Assembly: GCA_002110485.1 (NCBI GenBank)
Contig: MOWL01000046.1
Location: forward strand, 434,001-498,000
Direction: 5' to 3'
Origin: Emergomyces orientalis
Lineage: Eukaryota; Ascomycota; Eurotiomycetes; Onygenales; Ajellomycetaceae
Length of the DNA: 64,000 nt
The first letter of the stretch is position 1. Every line of letters starts with the position of its first letter. Positions 1 through 13,817 of the stretch are shown here, one piece after another. The notes below the pieces were generated by a model. It saw only the letters and a program-made list of their open reading frames with translations. It was not told the DNA's origin and did no database searches. The position numbers and the translations under genes are program-made.

Positions 1-1005
1 CCGTGCCGTAGGATGGTGAATTGGGAGAAGTTGGGGAGAGGAGTGAGGCCACGAGACAAAAGTAGTGAGGTGGAGGGAAATTTCGACTAAAGGGTCTTAG
101 GTGGTGTTGGGTGAAGCTGGCAGCTCGGCTTAGTGCGCCTAATCAACCCACGCTAGGTTCGGATTTATTTCTAGAATTCTCTAGGGCTTTTTGGAGGGTT
201 GGTTAAAGAATTAAAAGGGGGGGGGGGGGTGCAGGATTATATTGTAGAGATGAATTCCATTAAATTGAGCGGACATACTAGTTAATTCAAAACACTGCAC
301 AGCGAAAATATCACATAAAAAAAACCTAATAGCTAAAAAACAAAGCTAAAAATAATAATCCAGACATAAGAAATAAAGATGTTTTTGGTAGAGGCGCAAG
401 TCAACAAAGGAAATAAATATATACAAATTAATGATCGATTTGCATAAAACACGATTTATACAAAGGATGGAGTTGAGATTAGTGCCTGCAGGATTATCAA
501 ATACCAATACCTACCAGCAGCCAGTCGCATTAGTGTTCTCCCTTTTTGCTTTTTTATTTTTTTTTTGGTTCCCCGCCGCCGCCTGCCGTAGAAAAAGATC
601 CGTCAAAATATAAAAAAAACATGGGGTATCCAAGGGTCCTGAATGCGCCCATGCGCCAATATAGTACAAAACACAAATAATGCTTCAAAAAAACGAAAAA
701 CAAAAGCAAAGGAAGAAAAAGAGTGGTGGGTGAGTATGGGAGAGAAGAATATATAAGTAACAAAAAATATCATAAATGATCATAAGGGTTTGGGGCCCCT
801 TGGAGTTCCGGGATTTCATCCGTCTGGTAGTGTAGGTTTTGGCAAATGTATATAGGTTATAAGCGCACGCGATGCTGCCGGAACGCCACGCCACGCCGGG
901 AATTTTAAAAATACAAAAATAAAAAACAAAACCAGAAATAAACTGTAAACTCGAACAGGAACAAAGAAAGAAAGATACTCATAACAAAACAGTAGTAAAT
1001 GAGCC
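1..1005. other. Intergenic, no gene seen
   Basis: No open frame here looks like a protein. The stretch holds a run of 13 G at about 217-229 and several A-rich tracts. The right part is the probable 3' untranslated region of the minus-strand Mdm34 gene, whose stop codon lies at 1006-1008. Whether the left part belongs to a gene beyond the window edge cannot be told. Confidence 0.6.
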
Positions 1006-2895
1006 TCAATGGCGATAAGCAGGCGGAGGCGTATGAGAACGCATCGACTGTTCCCAAAACCCATTATTACTGGCGGTGTCACTGCCAGCTTTCTCGTCTT
1101 GGATCCTGCGCGCGATTTCGCTGGCCATTTTCATCATCCACGCCTGCTCCAGGATGCCGCCGTTATGGGCAGCTTCCATAAAGGATGACGGGCGCGGGTG
1201 CTGTAGATCTCGCGATGAAGAAGAAGCGAAATTTGAGCCTTCTGGCTTTTCTGTAGGGTAGGCGGACGTAGAAGAGGGGTGGATGTTTCGGATAGGTGCG
1301 GTTTCTTGTTGCGTTAATGGTTTTGGGTCTTCAAGTTGTTGTTCTTGTTGTTGGGGCCTGTCCATGTCGTTGGCTGCTGCTGGTATCGTGCGTATAACAG
1401 GGAAATCATGCCCGAATTCCGGTGGGATGCTTCTTCGTGCGGTTCTTTCGGCGTCGTCGCGGGCGACAATGCGGTCCCGCAGGGTTGGTCGTCTGATCGT
1501 ACGCTGTGGGGAAACTGGAGGAGTAACGGGATCGTCATTGTTCTCTTCCGGGATGGCGGAGCCGGAAAACACAGAGGCGGCACCCGTGGTGGTGGTGGTG
1601 GTAGTCTCCGTGGTTGAGTTTTCACTACTGACGCTTTCCATATCATCAGCATTCTTGGGCCGTTGGCGGAGATCGATAACTCGCTTCTTTCGTTTCCTCG
1701 AGTGTGCTTTTGAATGACGACCGGCACCCAGACTGAGTCCATATCCACTAAACCCGGAAGACAGAAGGGTTGGTCGACTATGCGAAGATGTCATGCTGGC
1801 AGCGTCTTGTAGTGAAAGCGATGACGTTGCGAGGTGTGATTGGGTTCTGGAGAGCGGGGGACTCATGGGGGAGACGAGACCGCTAGGCCCATCAGCCTGT
1901 TCCATTGAACCCGTCCACGCTCTAAAAACGACTTGTCGAATAGATGGTGTGAAGAGGGATAACGTCCGTTGGGAATCCGTCAGCGCGGCTAGACGGAGCA
2001 CGTTCTTCCTAGAGAAAAGAGAATGCATCTCGACTCCGGAATCAAGGGATAGGGACGCGATTTCCGATGTAGACAAGACATTCCCTGAGGCGTCGACTGG
2101 ATCTTGGGGAGGGTTTAATAAGGGGTCCAAGCCTGGCCCTTCAAGGGATGGATTCGTGACTTGAGCCGAAGTGGTTTCCAGTTCGCTGTATTCCGTGCCC
2201 CAGAGCCGCAAAGAAAGCCTGTGTATAATCGCAGGCAGCTCATCCATGAAAAGTATTCGCAGCTGGCCCTCGATTTCTTTCTGTAGGTAATCGCGGACAA
2301 AAGGGATCGAGTCGAAGGTCGACGAGACTTTCAGGGACTCGAGGGGGTCGTTTCGAAAGACGACAGTAATGCCTTTTTGCTTTGAGAAGACGAGAATAAC
2401 GAAACCGGAAAGTTTTATATCGGAGAGGGTGATTTGGAGTGGGATGGTCAAACCGGTGCTTCAGCAGGGACATAAAAAAAGTTAGCCAACTTTCTATTTT
2501 GTGTATTCCTCACCAACAAAAATAGATATAGAATAGAATAGAATAAAATCTGAAACTTACGCAGCAGCAAGAGGCTGGGGAGAAGTAAACGAATGTCGGG
2601 AGAGGAGGTATGTATTCAACGGATTTGCCTGGACGCAAGTCTTGAGGGTCAAGAAAGCATCTCCAGCATAGGACATTTTGAAAATCCCACGGAATCTATC
2701 CTCTGCCAGATCACCGATTTCCAGTATTTCCAGCTCTGGCGGATTCGAGCCCAGATTTAATTCCGTCACTACAATATCGTCGACGATAATCGGGGGCTTA
2801 GGAGATTTGTTCAAGGCCGCGGTCAGCAGCTCCTGGGCCCTGGTGTAGAAGCCCGCGTCTGCCATGAGCGGCGACCAGTTGAAGTTGAACGCCAT
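1006..2895 (-). CDS. MDM34: Mitochondrial distribution and morphology protein 34 (ERMES subunit)
   Basis: Mdm34 is the mitochondrial outer-membrane subunit of ERMES, the complex that tethers the ER to mitochondria and moves phospholipids between them. Two exons on the minus strand: 2895-2561 and 2458-1006, joined over a 102 bp intron with GTAAGT at the donor and GAAG at the acceptor. The joined frame gives 595 residues, the usual length for filamentous fungi. The N-terminus (MAFNFNWSPLM) and the run after the join (TGLTIPLQITLSDIKLSGF) are characteristic of the family, and the first ~195 residues correspond to its lipid-binding SMP domain. The middle is Ser/Thr/Pro-rich with a basic patch (HSRKRKKR), and the end is HTPPPAYRH. 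The ATG at 2895 is the only start that gives the conserved N-terminus. Family knowledge places it with Mmm1, Mdm10 and Mdm12, none of which is in the window. Confidence 0.96.
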
Positions 2896-4788
2896 GACGA
2901 CGATGCATCTGACATGAGGATAGTTGATAGTATTATGGCGCAGTTATTATTTTAAGAGGAATGTGGTTGAGCCGGTTTAAATGAGGCGACGCGTCGGAGA
3001 AAAGGGAGAAAATTCGACGGGAAGAAAAAAGCGGACAAGGACGGAAGCACGGGAACAAGCAAAAGGAACAAGCAAGGAAATATTAGAATTGTTGTCGCGT
3101 GCTGGAGCCGGTGATGCAACCGGGTGATGGGCCAGCAACAGAAAGAAGAAGAAGAAGAAGACGAAGAAGAAGAAGCAAAAGAAAGAAAAGAAAGGAGCAG
3201 AGTCAGATTTGCATGTGGCCTCGGATTAAAGAGAGGAGATTTATGGAAAAATGAATAAATAATACAATTAATTGATGCGGGAATCAAGGCAAAAAAAAAA
3301 AAAAAAAAAAAAGGGCAGAAAAAAAAAATAGTAAGCATCGCCTCCTTGTAGTTCCCAGTTCATTGGTGGGCTGAGACGCAGCCAAGGGAAAGTCAAGGGA
3401 ACATTTAATTATCAGGAATTATGGAATTGTTTAGACACTGAGATAAATATCATTGTTCAATAATATAGGAATTAATGTATTGAGAACCGGGCATGATCCC
3501 TGTTTATATGATAATTAAATATATACTTGGATAATTACCCCTTTTTCAAGGCAGGGCTGTCTAATCTATAAAATGTTCATTATTACTATGTCGACTTCTA
3601 GCAAGAATAGGGAAGAAACATATTTATTCATTCGCCCCGATATATGACAAGAAACAGAGGGGAAATGAAAAACCATATGTTCGTACAAAAAAAGGCCCGT
3701 GGAAAAAAATTGAACGAAGGTTGGTAGAGCAGTACATGTATGTATATTCAGTGGAGATGAGATGAAACAACAAATATTTATAAAGTTCTTCAAACGCAGC
3801 ATCTGTTTATTGTTGTGACCTCGTAAGGAATAGATAGATCTCTCATAGAATGCAAGATCAAACAGTTAAAGAATAATATTAGACCATATGATAAACTGAC
3901 TCCAACCAGCCAGGGAAGTAACTGAGGTCCCATCAAGCCATTCTTGTCTCTGTACAGGACAACACTCATGATAAGTTCGATTGACCCGGGTCAGAGCATT
4001 TATTGACCCACCCACTGGAGTGCCCTTAATAGTTGCAGTGAACATGTTGGAATAGATGATATTTCCGGCCAACCATTCTTTTCTTCTTCTTCCTGTTCTT
4101 CTCCTACTCCACCACCGTTTGTGCAAGTCTGTTTCTTGCGCAATCGACCTGATCACGCTGATCTTCATATAACCAACACACACGTTAGCCTGTGGGATCA
4201 TGGACTAGTAGTATTTACCTTTCCTCAACTGTATCAACATAAGGTATGGCATCCCAATATTAAACTTGGATGATGAGAGGGGTTTATACCGCTCCTTAAT
4301 CAGCATGACATCATCGTGACATTGGCCCTTGGAATCTGCGGATACAACGAAATCAACACGCTTCGGAATGCAGCCTTAGAACAGCTCCCCCCCCCACCCT
4401 TTTCCCCTTGTCAACTTTTCCGCTTTGAAAATGTATATATAGAAATATTTCAGAGAAATTTGGCTCCCAATCCCAACTCCAAACTAATCATAGATGTTCA
4501 TACAGGGGCGAATCTATCTCTCCCGTGACACGGAAATAGGGCTTGGTTGTCCAATAAAGATCACATGATGCATCGTCCCAGCAACGCTCTCACTAAACCG
4601 TTTAAGGAAATATATAAACAAAAGCTTCCAATTCGAACAATCCATCAGATGTTCTTGCTGCGAACTCATACAGACGACATCCAGACAAACAGTAATAATC
4701 CTACAAACCTTGCATATTATGTATTACTTTATTATTATTTATTATTTACTCTAAACATTCTTCCCCTTTCCCCCCACCATACATTTGC
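2896..4788. other. Intergenic between Mdm34 and haspin kinase
   Basis: Divergent upstream region of 1.9 kb serving Mdm34 (minus) and the kinase (plus). It contains a GAA-type purine tract near 3141-3175 and an A-run of 22 at 3291-3312. The open frames of 78-128 codons here are low-complexity or shadow-like (for example a poly-Ser/Phe frame on minus at 2952-3338) and match no family I recognise. A C-run and CT-rich tracts at 4387-4410 and 4755-4777 lie shortly upstream of the kinase start. Confidence 0.6.
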
Positions 4789-4818
4789 TTGCCTACCACA
4801 TTAGCCTCGAAACCTGAA

Positions 4819-7014
4819 ATGCAATGCGACATGTCGTTATTTTCCACTTCCACTACCCGATTATCTTCAACTAAGAAGCCATTCCGGAATACACATACGT
4901 ACACGAAGTCCACTACTACTACTACTGGCGGGACACGAAGGGTGTATGGTAAGCGAAAAGCAAATGCACCGCGTGCAGTTCTCGAGCAGGAGAACAATAG
5001 TGCTTCGAGTAAAGCTCCTCCTGTAAAAATGGAGAGGGACGGAGGAGCTGAAATTGATAATATGATTACTGCGGTGGAGAGGGGTTTTTCTGCTCTTCAA
5101 CTGAATGTTAATGGGGAGAGGGTCGACGTGAACAGGAATGAGGACGATGGTAATCCTGCAGAACAACAATCAGATACGCTGGGAGAAAAGGAGGTTATAA
5201 AGGGTGAACAAGCTATGGTTGAGGTCCGCATACCTCCTTACAAAGATGTTCAACGACAAGACGCCACACATAAAGAAGAGACCTCCGTCTCCAGATCCCC
5301 CGAAGACACCAAACCCAAACGAAAACCAAGAAGGTCCTCTGGTTGGATCGAAGACCTGAAACTAAACAACTACGTACGACCCATCCTCAAAGAAGCAACA
5401 TCCCCCATATCCTCACGCGGGATCCAGAGGTTTGCCAGCTGGGCTCGGCGGGCGGGGGATATGTTTACAGTCGAAAAGATTGCAGAAGGTTCATACGGCG
5501 AAGTCTACCAGTTACGGCTCAGCAGGGATATTTCCAAATGCAATCTTTCCAAGTCGCGCCTGGCAAGGTTAAAAGCGTACAAAGATGGCGTATTCAAAAT
5601 TATCCCCCTCCGCGCGCAGCGTGGGGTCGGCTCGAAGAAATTCACCATGGTCCAGGAGATCGTGTCAGAGGTGCAGCTGTTGAAGCTTCTTGATCCCATC
5701 CCTGGCTTTGCGAGGTTTCGGGAGGTGCACGTGGTTCAAGGGCGGTTTCCGGGTGCATATCAGCAGGCTTGGACGCGGTATAATCAGACAAATGAGAGTG
5801 ACTGTTTAAACCCTGACCCCAGTAAGGCGAAGTCATATCCGGATACGCAGCTATGGGCGATTTTGGAGATGGATAATGCTGGTTATGAGTTGGAGAAATT
5901 TCCGTGGTCGTCGACTTTTCAGATTTATGATATCTTTTGGGGGGTTGCGTTGGCGCTTGCAAGGGCGGAGCAGTTTGCGGCGTTTGAGGTAAGATTGAAT
6001 GATACACATTCCCTCTAGCTTATCATGACAAGGTATAAATATGGAATATATGGCAAGAAGTTATGGTTATTGACAGCCCGTTGCAGCACCGCGACCTTCA
6101 CCTTGGCAATATTTGTATTAAGCCTACGAAAAATGGTGGCAACATGTCGACGGAATTATCGAAAGCGAGATCAGAAGAATCAGAAGGTGGCTTCACAGGG
6201 TTTGGTTTAAGTGGACTTGAAACTACCATAATAGATTATTCGCTTTCGAGAGCTGAGCTACAACCAGTTGATACTCCGGATGAAGATGCGGCGGCAGAGG
6301 CGGAGAGCGAGAATTCGGTGGTACCACAGATTGCTTGGTCGGATCTGGACAAGAGGCAGATATTTAACGCTATTGGGCGAGATGAGGATGAGAGACTGCT
6401 GAGGGATACCTATCGATAGTGAGTTGCTATGTTTCTCTCCGTTCCCCCTCCCACCCTTCCCAGAATTTGAGTAATTCCTAACTTGGTTCCTACACCTCAG
6501 TATGCGATCCGAGGTATATCATCAAGACAACCTACTCAGCCCTATACAAGCCGCATCTAAACCCCGGCAATGGAAGCACTACAACCCCAGAACAAATTTG
6601 ATATGGCTTTCATTTCTGCTGCAGATGTTGTTGAAGAAACAGAAGCCACCCGGCGCATGCCAACAGGAGATGCCAGAACAGCGGCAGCACCGGCAGCCAC
6701 TTACGTCCCGTCCCGCAAACCATAAGTTGTACAGTAATAACATCCACCATAATGCTAATGGTGATACTGTTTGTGACGGAAATTCATCACCGTGCAAATC
6801 ATCGAAGAAAAAGCTTCAAGTTCAAGGGGATGGGGGAAATGATGTTAGCAAGAGTGTGGAAATTGCTCTGCAAGAAGAATTAGCATTGCGTCTTCGGACG
6901 ACGGCTGAGATGTTGAGTGTGGAGAGTGGGATTGAGGACTTGTATTGTGCTGGGGATCTTGTGGCGTTTGCTATTGGGTCTGGGTGGTTGGGTGAGGGGG
7001 ATTTCTTGTGTTAG
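4819..7014 (+). CDS. Haspin-like serine/threonine protein kinase
   Basis: Haspin phosphorylates histone H3 Thr3 and so recruits the chromosomal passenger complex to centromeres in mitosis. Three exons: 4819-5988, 6087-6418 and 6501-7014, giving 671 residues. The first in-frame ATG is 4819; another ATG four codons on (4831) is a possible alternative. A glycine-rich loop (KIAEGSYGEVY, about residues 218-228) opens the kinase domain. The first splice creates FE-HRDLHLGN at about residue 391, the haspin catalytic loop. At 440-442 the usual DFG is replaced by DYS, as in haspins, which carry DYT. The second splice restores DTYRYMRSEVYH, and NLIWLSFLL follows. The C-terminal segment DLVAFAIGSGWLGEGDFLC resembles the haspin end, but about 100 Gln/Asn/Lys-rich residues separate it from the core. 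The first ~180 residues are probably disordered and regulatory. Confidence 0.93.
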
Positions 7015-9198
7015 GTAGGCAGGTAGGTAAGGTTTTTTGGGCGCTTTCTTTTTGGGATAGATGGGGTTGGGGGTGTTGTGACTTAACCTTTTTCATTCTT
7101 TTCCCTTTTTTACCTTTTGAAGCGTTAATATGCATTATAGACTGGGCATTTGAATTGGCGTGCTTAGTTTAGGGTTTTGTTTAGGGCTTTGTATTGTTTT
7201 GTTTGTTTTGGTTAGTGAATTAGAGAGAGCATCTGATACTTAATATGACAGATATCCTATCTTGCAATATTTATATATTGTATAGCAATCTTTTTTTCCC
7301 CTTCCGCTGCGGGATCGTTTCCCATTGTCATGCCAGAAATATCGCGAATGGTTTTGTTATGTACTGGTGAGTTTATCAATTTTCAACCCCTATTTCATGA
7401 CATATCTTCCAACCTCCCAAAAATCGGATTTGGGAGTTTTGAGATACGTACCCAGGTAGGTAACTGATGTGATGACAGTTATTATCCCCCTATCCCCACG
7501 TAAATATAGACTGCCTCCTCAAATACCACACAGGTAATTTACGTGCTGCGCCGGTGATTGCGGGTTATTGGCGAGAGGTGGTAACACCCCGATATGTAGC
7601 TGAGCTCTTTTTCCTTTCCTTTCCCTTTTTTATTTTTGTTTAAATTTATTGTAATTTTATATTTTATTTGTATATATTTTGGTAGAAGCTTCTTGCTGGG
7701 CTTTTGAAAGAAAATAGATAATACTGGTTCATCGTTTGAGGTGTCCATCATAAATTGTGGGAGTGTATTTTGAGCATAAGCAGGAAAACATAGGTTGTAT
7801 TTTTGTGTGTCCGAAGCTATCGGGGGGTGAAGCTATCAGGGCCTGGGCCGTCGGGGGGGGGTTGGAAACTTGCCCGGACTACGCAGTAAGGTTGCGGGAA
7901 AAGGTGGGGCAGACCGATGCTGAATCTTCCCCGATTCCTCTGGTTGCCGAATGCCGGGATGTCCGGGATGGGGAAATAGTTCCATGAGTGCCGCAAGAAT
8001 GAAGAACGGCATATCGACACTAGTTGACTTGCTGGGTAGGTAGATGCGACCGTCGCATAGTACTACATATACAGAGCCAACTACGCCGCGAGTTGTTTAT
8101 TATGGGGTAGCGTGGATAGCGAGTTCACGGACCTTTGCCATGCTGAATTTGTTTTATCTAGGTGTATCAGAGGATCACCTTATATCGCAGTATCACAAGA
8201 TTCCAATCTCACTGTAGCCATTCGTTTTGTTTAAAAAAAAAAGTAGTACTCCGTACGATTTGAAGCTACCTAGATGCCTTTGGTACTCACAACAAAACCA
8301 CACACCCAGCATACCTACTTGTACAGGGCATAAAGCTAGACGAAAATGAAGTCAGTAGAATTCGATTCACGACTCCTTTTCGACGCAGGCTGAAAGTCCC
8401 GTCAGGTCGTCGCCAGCGACGAATAGGCTAAAAAGGCTCACACTAACCACTCAACCGAATTCTGCTGGGGATGCGTAAGTACACAGTGAGGCATGGAACA
8501 TAAACAGCCCAGTTCTGCTCCATAATATCACGCTGCCCACGGAGTTGAACTACTGCGTATGCTGGTCATTTACTTAAACGAGCTGACGGATGTGGGGGAT
8601 CCGCGAGACGATTATCCATACAACGATTTATTGTGGGGTGCCTACCGGTGTGAAGAAGGGTGGGGATGGGTGGAGAATGAGGGGCATGTGAGGGAGCTAC
8701 CTCATCGTTGCTTGGGGCATGGAACTAGTCAAATGGATGGCTGTGGTTGCATTGGTAGCCGATATCTTCATGGTCTGGTGAGTTGATTTCATATGCATCT
8801 AGATGATAGGCTGCAGATAACTCAAGACTTGTGCAGTGACAACCACAGAAGATTCCAACAACAGCTAGCTGCGATGATGTGCTTGATGATTCAATGACCT
8901 AACACGTTTATAGTAATGTGGCTTTCAAGGTTTCCCCAACCTCCCCCGCTTCCAAGGTTGGTGTGCGGGCCGCCCTTTGGTTCGCTGATGCTTACAGGTT
9001 TTAACTGAAGTGCTTGACCCAGCGCGCGCTCTCACAATCCATACCTTCAGTAAGCAACATCCCTAGTTCAGTGACATGCGAGCTGGATACTATTGTGTGG
9101 TTTTCTTCTTAATATCATTGTCTGCTGCGAATTTAGTCCTCTGCATACACCGCACAACCAATTACTTTGTGCAAGCGTTAAAAACCTTCTCCGCCTTC
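7015..9198. other. Intergenic, no gene seen
   Basis: A 2.2 kb stretch with T-rich 3' flank of the kinase (7080-7310) and short imperfect repeats of GTAGG/CAGGTAGG near 7015-7030. A 9-mer TACTCCGTA sits at 8247-8255. Open frames of 60-76 codons show no recognisable domain. The stretch directly before 9199 is the presumed promoter and leader of the zinc-finger gene. Confidence 0.55.
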
Positions 9199-11981
9199 AT
9201 GGTTGACTTTCCCATGCCCAAACCGGAGGAGCCGCAAGGGGGGACGCCCCGCGAAACTGTGACAACTGCGACAAAGAAACCTAAACGCTTCCAATGCATG
9301 CGCTGTGAGACGCGTTTCGCACGACTCGAACATCTTCAGCGCCATGAGAGAATCCGTGAGCACTGTTTAATCTATATAAAAATAGCCCGAGTGACTTGAT
9401 TAAGGAGCCCGGGGTTGACTTTTCCGCACTGTACGTTACATGTAGATACCCAGGAAAAGCCTTTCTGCTGTCAATTATGTGACCATCGGTTTACTCGAAG
9501 GTGGGCGTTGAAATTTCCTTACATTGATTGATTTTGGTTGGAAAATATAATCATACAATCATAATAGACCCACTGATGTAATAATACAGTGATCTATTGA
9601 TCCGACATGAACGCCTTTCACACAATAAAGACGGGTCGCGGAAACCGAAGCCACGACCTCCCAAACCGCGTAAATCAACGCCGAAAAAACTAATATCTTC
9701 TGCTACCACATCGTACCCAGCATCTCCTATGCCGCTCCACCCATTAGCAATGGATGATAGGCATAGAAGAACGTCTCTGGCTTCCGACCCGCACGCAGAT
9801 GCCTATCTGCATTCGAGAACCGAGGCCAGCGACTACCCACTGGCTACACTGACAATGGCTGCTGAGCATGTAGCTTTCCATATACCCGAGAAAATAGCTA
9901 GTACGCATGCGCATGTCCCAAAAAATATGGGACACAACCAAACTGAGCCAGTTCGGATATTACCAGCACCATCGGCGACGATGGACGGTCGTACTGCAAA
10001 TATGGATCTGAAGCATTCCATAGACGAGCTAGCAACCTTCCTAGATGATGGGGCACGCTCATCTTACCAGTTTTCATCAATTGTGAATGTGGAGCAGCCG
10101 GTACCGTTCTCCTGGCTGGAATCAACTTGTGATCCTGGTGGCCTTGGTGCAAATATTCGACCGCCGTCGACCGCCCATTACCAGCCACCTTCCGGCCAGG
10201 TAAGTGAGACTGGCTTGTTCTCCCGTTTTGGTCCGCGACTTGCGTTTATCCAACCCGAAAATCAGAAAGATCGGATTGGACATACCATTCCATCACAGAA
10301 ATCTTTGTCCGAGGTTTCACTTGATGACAGGCGAGATATTTTGTCCAGGTTAGCAGAGTTTTCCTCAGTAATTCCTGCAGGCTTTCAGCTGCCTTCTCGT
10401 CTCGCGCTGTCTCGATACATTGCTAGCTATATTAACGGCTTCCATGAACATGTTCCGTTTCTGCACGTCTCCACAATGTCGATTAGGCGTTGCCCTGTCG
10501 AGCTCATTCTTGCCATGTCTGCTGTCGGGGCACAGTACTGTTTTGAAGATGAAAAAGCCGTTGAACTGTTTTATGCCGGCAAGAAAATTGCAATAATGCG
10601 AATAGGACGCAGAGATGTCAAACTTGCGGCATTACAACGGCACGCAGAGTCAGAATTAGCTTCTTCAGCTGAAGGTATGGACGGCTCTGCAACTCCACGC
10701 CCGCATCAAAGCCAGGCCATACATAAACAAATTGGCCTACCTCCCGAATCACAATTATCGTCACTGGTGACTCCAGATCACCAAGATTTGATTCAGCCAA
10801 CCCAAGCTCTTCTAATATTGATGGCATTAGCAACGTGGGCAAAGCATAAGGAAATACTTCGAGAAGCTTTTGCTCTACAGAGCATGTTATCTACTCTCGT
10901 CCGTGATGATGGTCTCCGCAGCCAGCCTGTGCCTGCTGATATCTCCTGGGATGATTGGATAGAGATCGAAACCATAAAACGGACGAAATTCATCATCTAC
11001 TGTTTTTTCAACCTCCATTGCATAGTGTATAATATTCCTTCTCTAATCCTTAATTCTGAACTCAATCTTTACCTGCCATGCAGCGCGGCAGAATTCAAAG
11101 CCCCAACCCGTCTCAAATGGTTGGAGGCGAGGGACAAAGTTGGCCCTGAAACGAACTTCCAGGTTGCTTTGAACCAGCTGTTTTCGCATGGCGGTAACGA
11201 GATCACGGAATGCAATTCATCGTTGGGTAATTATATTTTGATCCACGCTATAATCCAACATATCTTTTTTCTTCGTCAGCTTTCTCGTGGTAGATTCGAT
11301 GGTAATCGGGATGCCGCGCCGGAGGACATAGCGGCAACCGAGCAAGCATTACGGAATTGGCAGATTGGCTGGAAGCGCAATTCTCAATCATCCCTTGACC
11401 CACAGGATCCGAACGGGCCAGTAGCGTTCAACTCAACTGCGCTTTTACGGCTTGCTTATATCAGGTTGAACATCGATACGGGCCCTGGAATTGCGCTTGA
11501 CACTCGAGATCCCGTAAAGATCGCCAAAGCACTCCGCGCAAGCCCGCGTATAAAGCGTACGCCGAAACTCGTTCACGCCATCCTACATTCCGCTCAAGCC
11601 CTGAGTATTCCGGTGAAAATTGGCATTCGACTCGTGGCGCAGACGCAGACTTTTATCTGGTCGATTCAGCACTCATTGTGTTCTTTGGAATGTGCGTTTT
11701 TACTCAGCAAATGGCTGGAAGCGCTATCACATCCCAATCCAGATCCACCAGTTACGGCAGATGAGCGGCGGATCGGCGCCCTTGTGAAGATGATGCTGGA
11801 CGAAACAGAGTTTGCTATCTCATCGAATCTGCCTCTGGGTTCCCCCGCTATGATCAAGCAAATGAATGCGGGGGTATTGCGGGTGTGGGCGAAAGTCTTC
11901 AATGGTGTCCAAACTTGGGCTATCGTTGATATAATTGGGAACTCGCTGAATGTATATGCAGATATGATCGAGAAGGATTAA
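9199..11981 (+). CDS. C2H2 zinc-finger transcription factor with fungal-specific TF domain
   Basis: Probable sequence-specific DNA-binding regulator. Three exons: 9199-9355, 9446-9500 (only 55 nt) and 9590-11981; the joined frame gives 867 residues. Splicing builds two tandem fingers. Finger 1 has Cys33, Cys36, His49 and His53; finger 2 has Cys61, Cys64, His77 and His82. They are linked by the canonical HTQEKPF. A basic Lys/Pro/Arg stretch follows (KPKPRPPKPRK). The region from about residue 320 to 620, with HVPFLHVSTM and a long helical part, fits the fungal-specific transcription factor domain (PF04082) found with C2H2 fingers in many ascomycetes. An upstream in-frame ATG at 9076 would add 41 hydrophobic residues, which is unlikely for a nuclear factor, so 9199 is preferred. 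Neighbours give no hint of targets. Confidence 0.9.
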
Positions 11982-13817
11982 TTCGGCTCTTTTGTTTAGG
12001 GGATTTAGATACCAAAGGTGACGGGGAGTAGTGGTTTCGTTTTGGAGAATGGTTAGGTTGCATGTGCTGGGGTGGAACCCTGTCTCAACCTTATCTTATT
12101 TCAGTATAATTACTCCGATATTTCCTAGATCCATAGCGCAATGCACATAGATCTGTTCAAGTGGAATATATCCTCGACGTCACAGAAGATGTTCAGATAT
12201 ATGGGTTTGATAATCTCAAGCAAGTATCGTATGTCACGAATAACGCGTTCATTTAGAAGCATTTTCACTCCCTCCTGAATTCCAAGCATTTATTTTTATC
12301 CGCTAGAAGCTGACGACAACGCAAAAAATTTTTTGCTCATAATTCTTGTGTGTCAGATTATGCGCCTGTGCAACTGGATAGAACTGGCCGCACGGCATTA
12401 TCCAGCATTTGCCATTCGTTCACGTGCTAAATGCAGGGTATTTCATTTTCTCTGAGAGGTAACTAGTACTTCGTGTCGTCTGCCCGGCAGTTGAGGCGGC
12501 TCCGAAGAGGGTTCTCCCTGTCGCCCCCAACAGAACAAGCCCCCATCCACAGAGCTGAATGTCATACAGAAGGCTTATTGCATTGCAGTAGCCTGCGGGC
12601 TGATGATATTGACGTTGTTATTTACTGTCATGTTTGAGTGTCATCCGTCCCCAGTTTTGTTTTTATCAACGGAGTGTGGATCTGCAAACTGGTAAACCAC
12701 AGCTCCGGTGCTGGTTCCGCTCAGCCTTCAAGGGACTCTGCACCAGCCTGATCGACCATAAAACTTGCAGATCATATCTTCACTTCTCTGCCGTCATGAT
12801 TCTGGCTAAAATAAGGTACCAGGCCAACTGCGGGTACCGTTAATTTCTGCTGTCTCTGATAAGCCCCCCAGTTTAAGAGGGGATATGGCTTTTAACCGCA
12901 GTCGGCATATTAATGGTAGATCGACGGCGACGCCTCTCACCAGTCACATCAACCTGTGTTGGATAACAGAAGTAGATACGGATACCGATATAGACAAAAG
13001 CCGCATATATATCAAGAGATTCAGGCCAATGCCCTCGCGTCATACGAAAAAAGAAAGACTAGGAAAAGATCCGTCCTTCCACGGCTGCATTTGAGGCATA
13101 CATACTGACATTGACAAAAGCTGACTGAACGATTGAACGAATTAGATTGACGGAGTGGGAGAGAGGCTTAGGGAGGTGAAAAAATTATGCACGCAGGGAA
13201 GCATGTGCCAGGAAAAAGCATGAGTGAGGTTTAGTTTAGATTTGAGTATTGTAGCTGATGACTTCTCTCTTCTGCACACAACAATAGTCGTCATATTGGT
13301 AAAGGAGGGGGGCGAGAACTATGGGATACGAGCAGCAGGATTGCCGCATGACAGGGACTCAAAAGGTTATTTCTTGGTTGGCTGGAACATAATAGGATGG
13401 TCTGGTGTATGAGTTACATTTTTGGAAATCGTATAGGCCCGTAGCGTAGTGCCTCGTGCTTTATGCGGCAGATTCTACTATCTTGGCCCAGGATGCATAT
13501 ATAAAAGTGCCAGGCAGAGTCGAGAGTTGCTGAGCTGTTGAGATGTTGGCAGTCGAATTAGGGTTATCGCAGGGAGATTGATAAGATAAGTTAGTTAGCC
13601 CATGTGACCGCTCCACGTGGTTGTCTCTGATTAAGCAATTCACCACATCCAACTCCAACATCGCGCGTCAAGATCTCTTTTCTATGTACTATACCATACA
13701 TGGGGATAAATATATACATATAGGTATATATATACACTTTATGGCCAGCCTCTGATGATGCTCAGATAGCCACTGTCCCAACGGCTACTTGACTCCCGTT
13801 TACACCCTGTCCAGCTA
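11982..13817. other. Intergenic, no gene seen
   Basis: 1.8 kb between the zinc-finger gene and the nucleoside transporter. Open frames up to 76 codons carry no recognisable motif. Just before the transporter there is an alternating TATA/CATA stretch at about 13710-13735, possibly part of its promoter. Confidence 0.55.

Noticed and set aside
1283..1717. 144-codon plus-strand frame opposite Mdm34
   Set aside because: Runs antisense through a low-complexity coding region; the Mdm34 frame is clearly real.
4789..4818. Start of the haspin gene at 4789
   Set aside because: That codon is TTG. The first ATG in frame is 4819.
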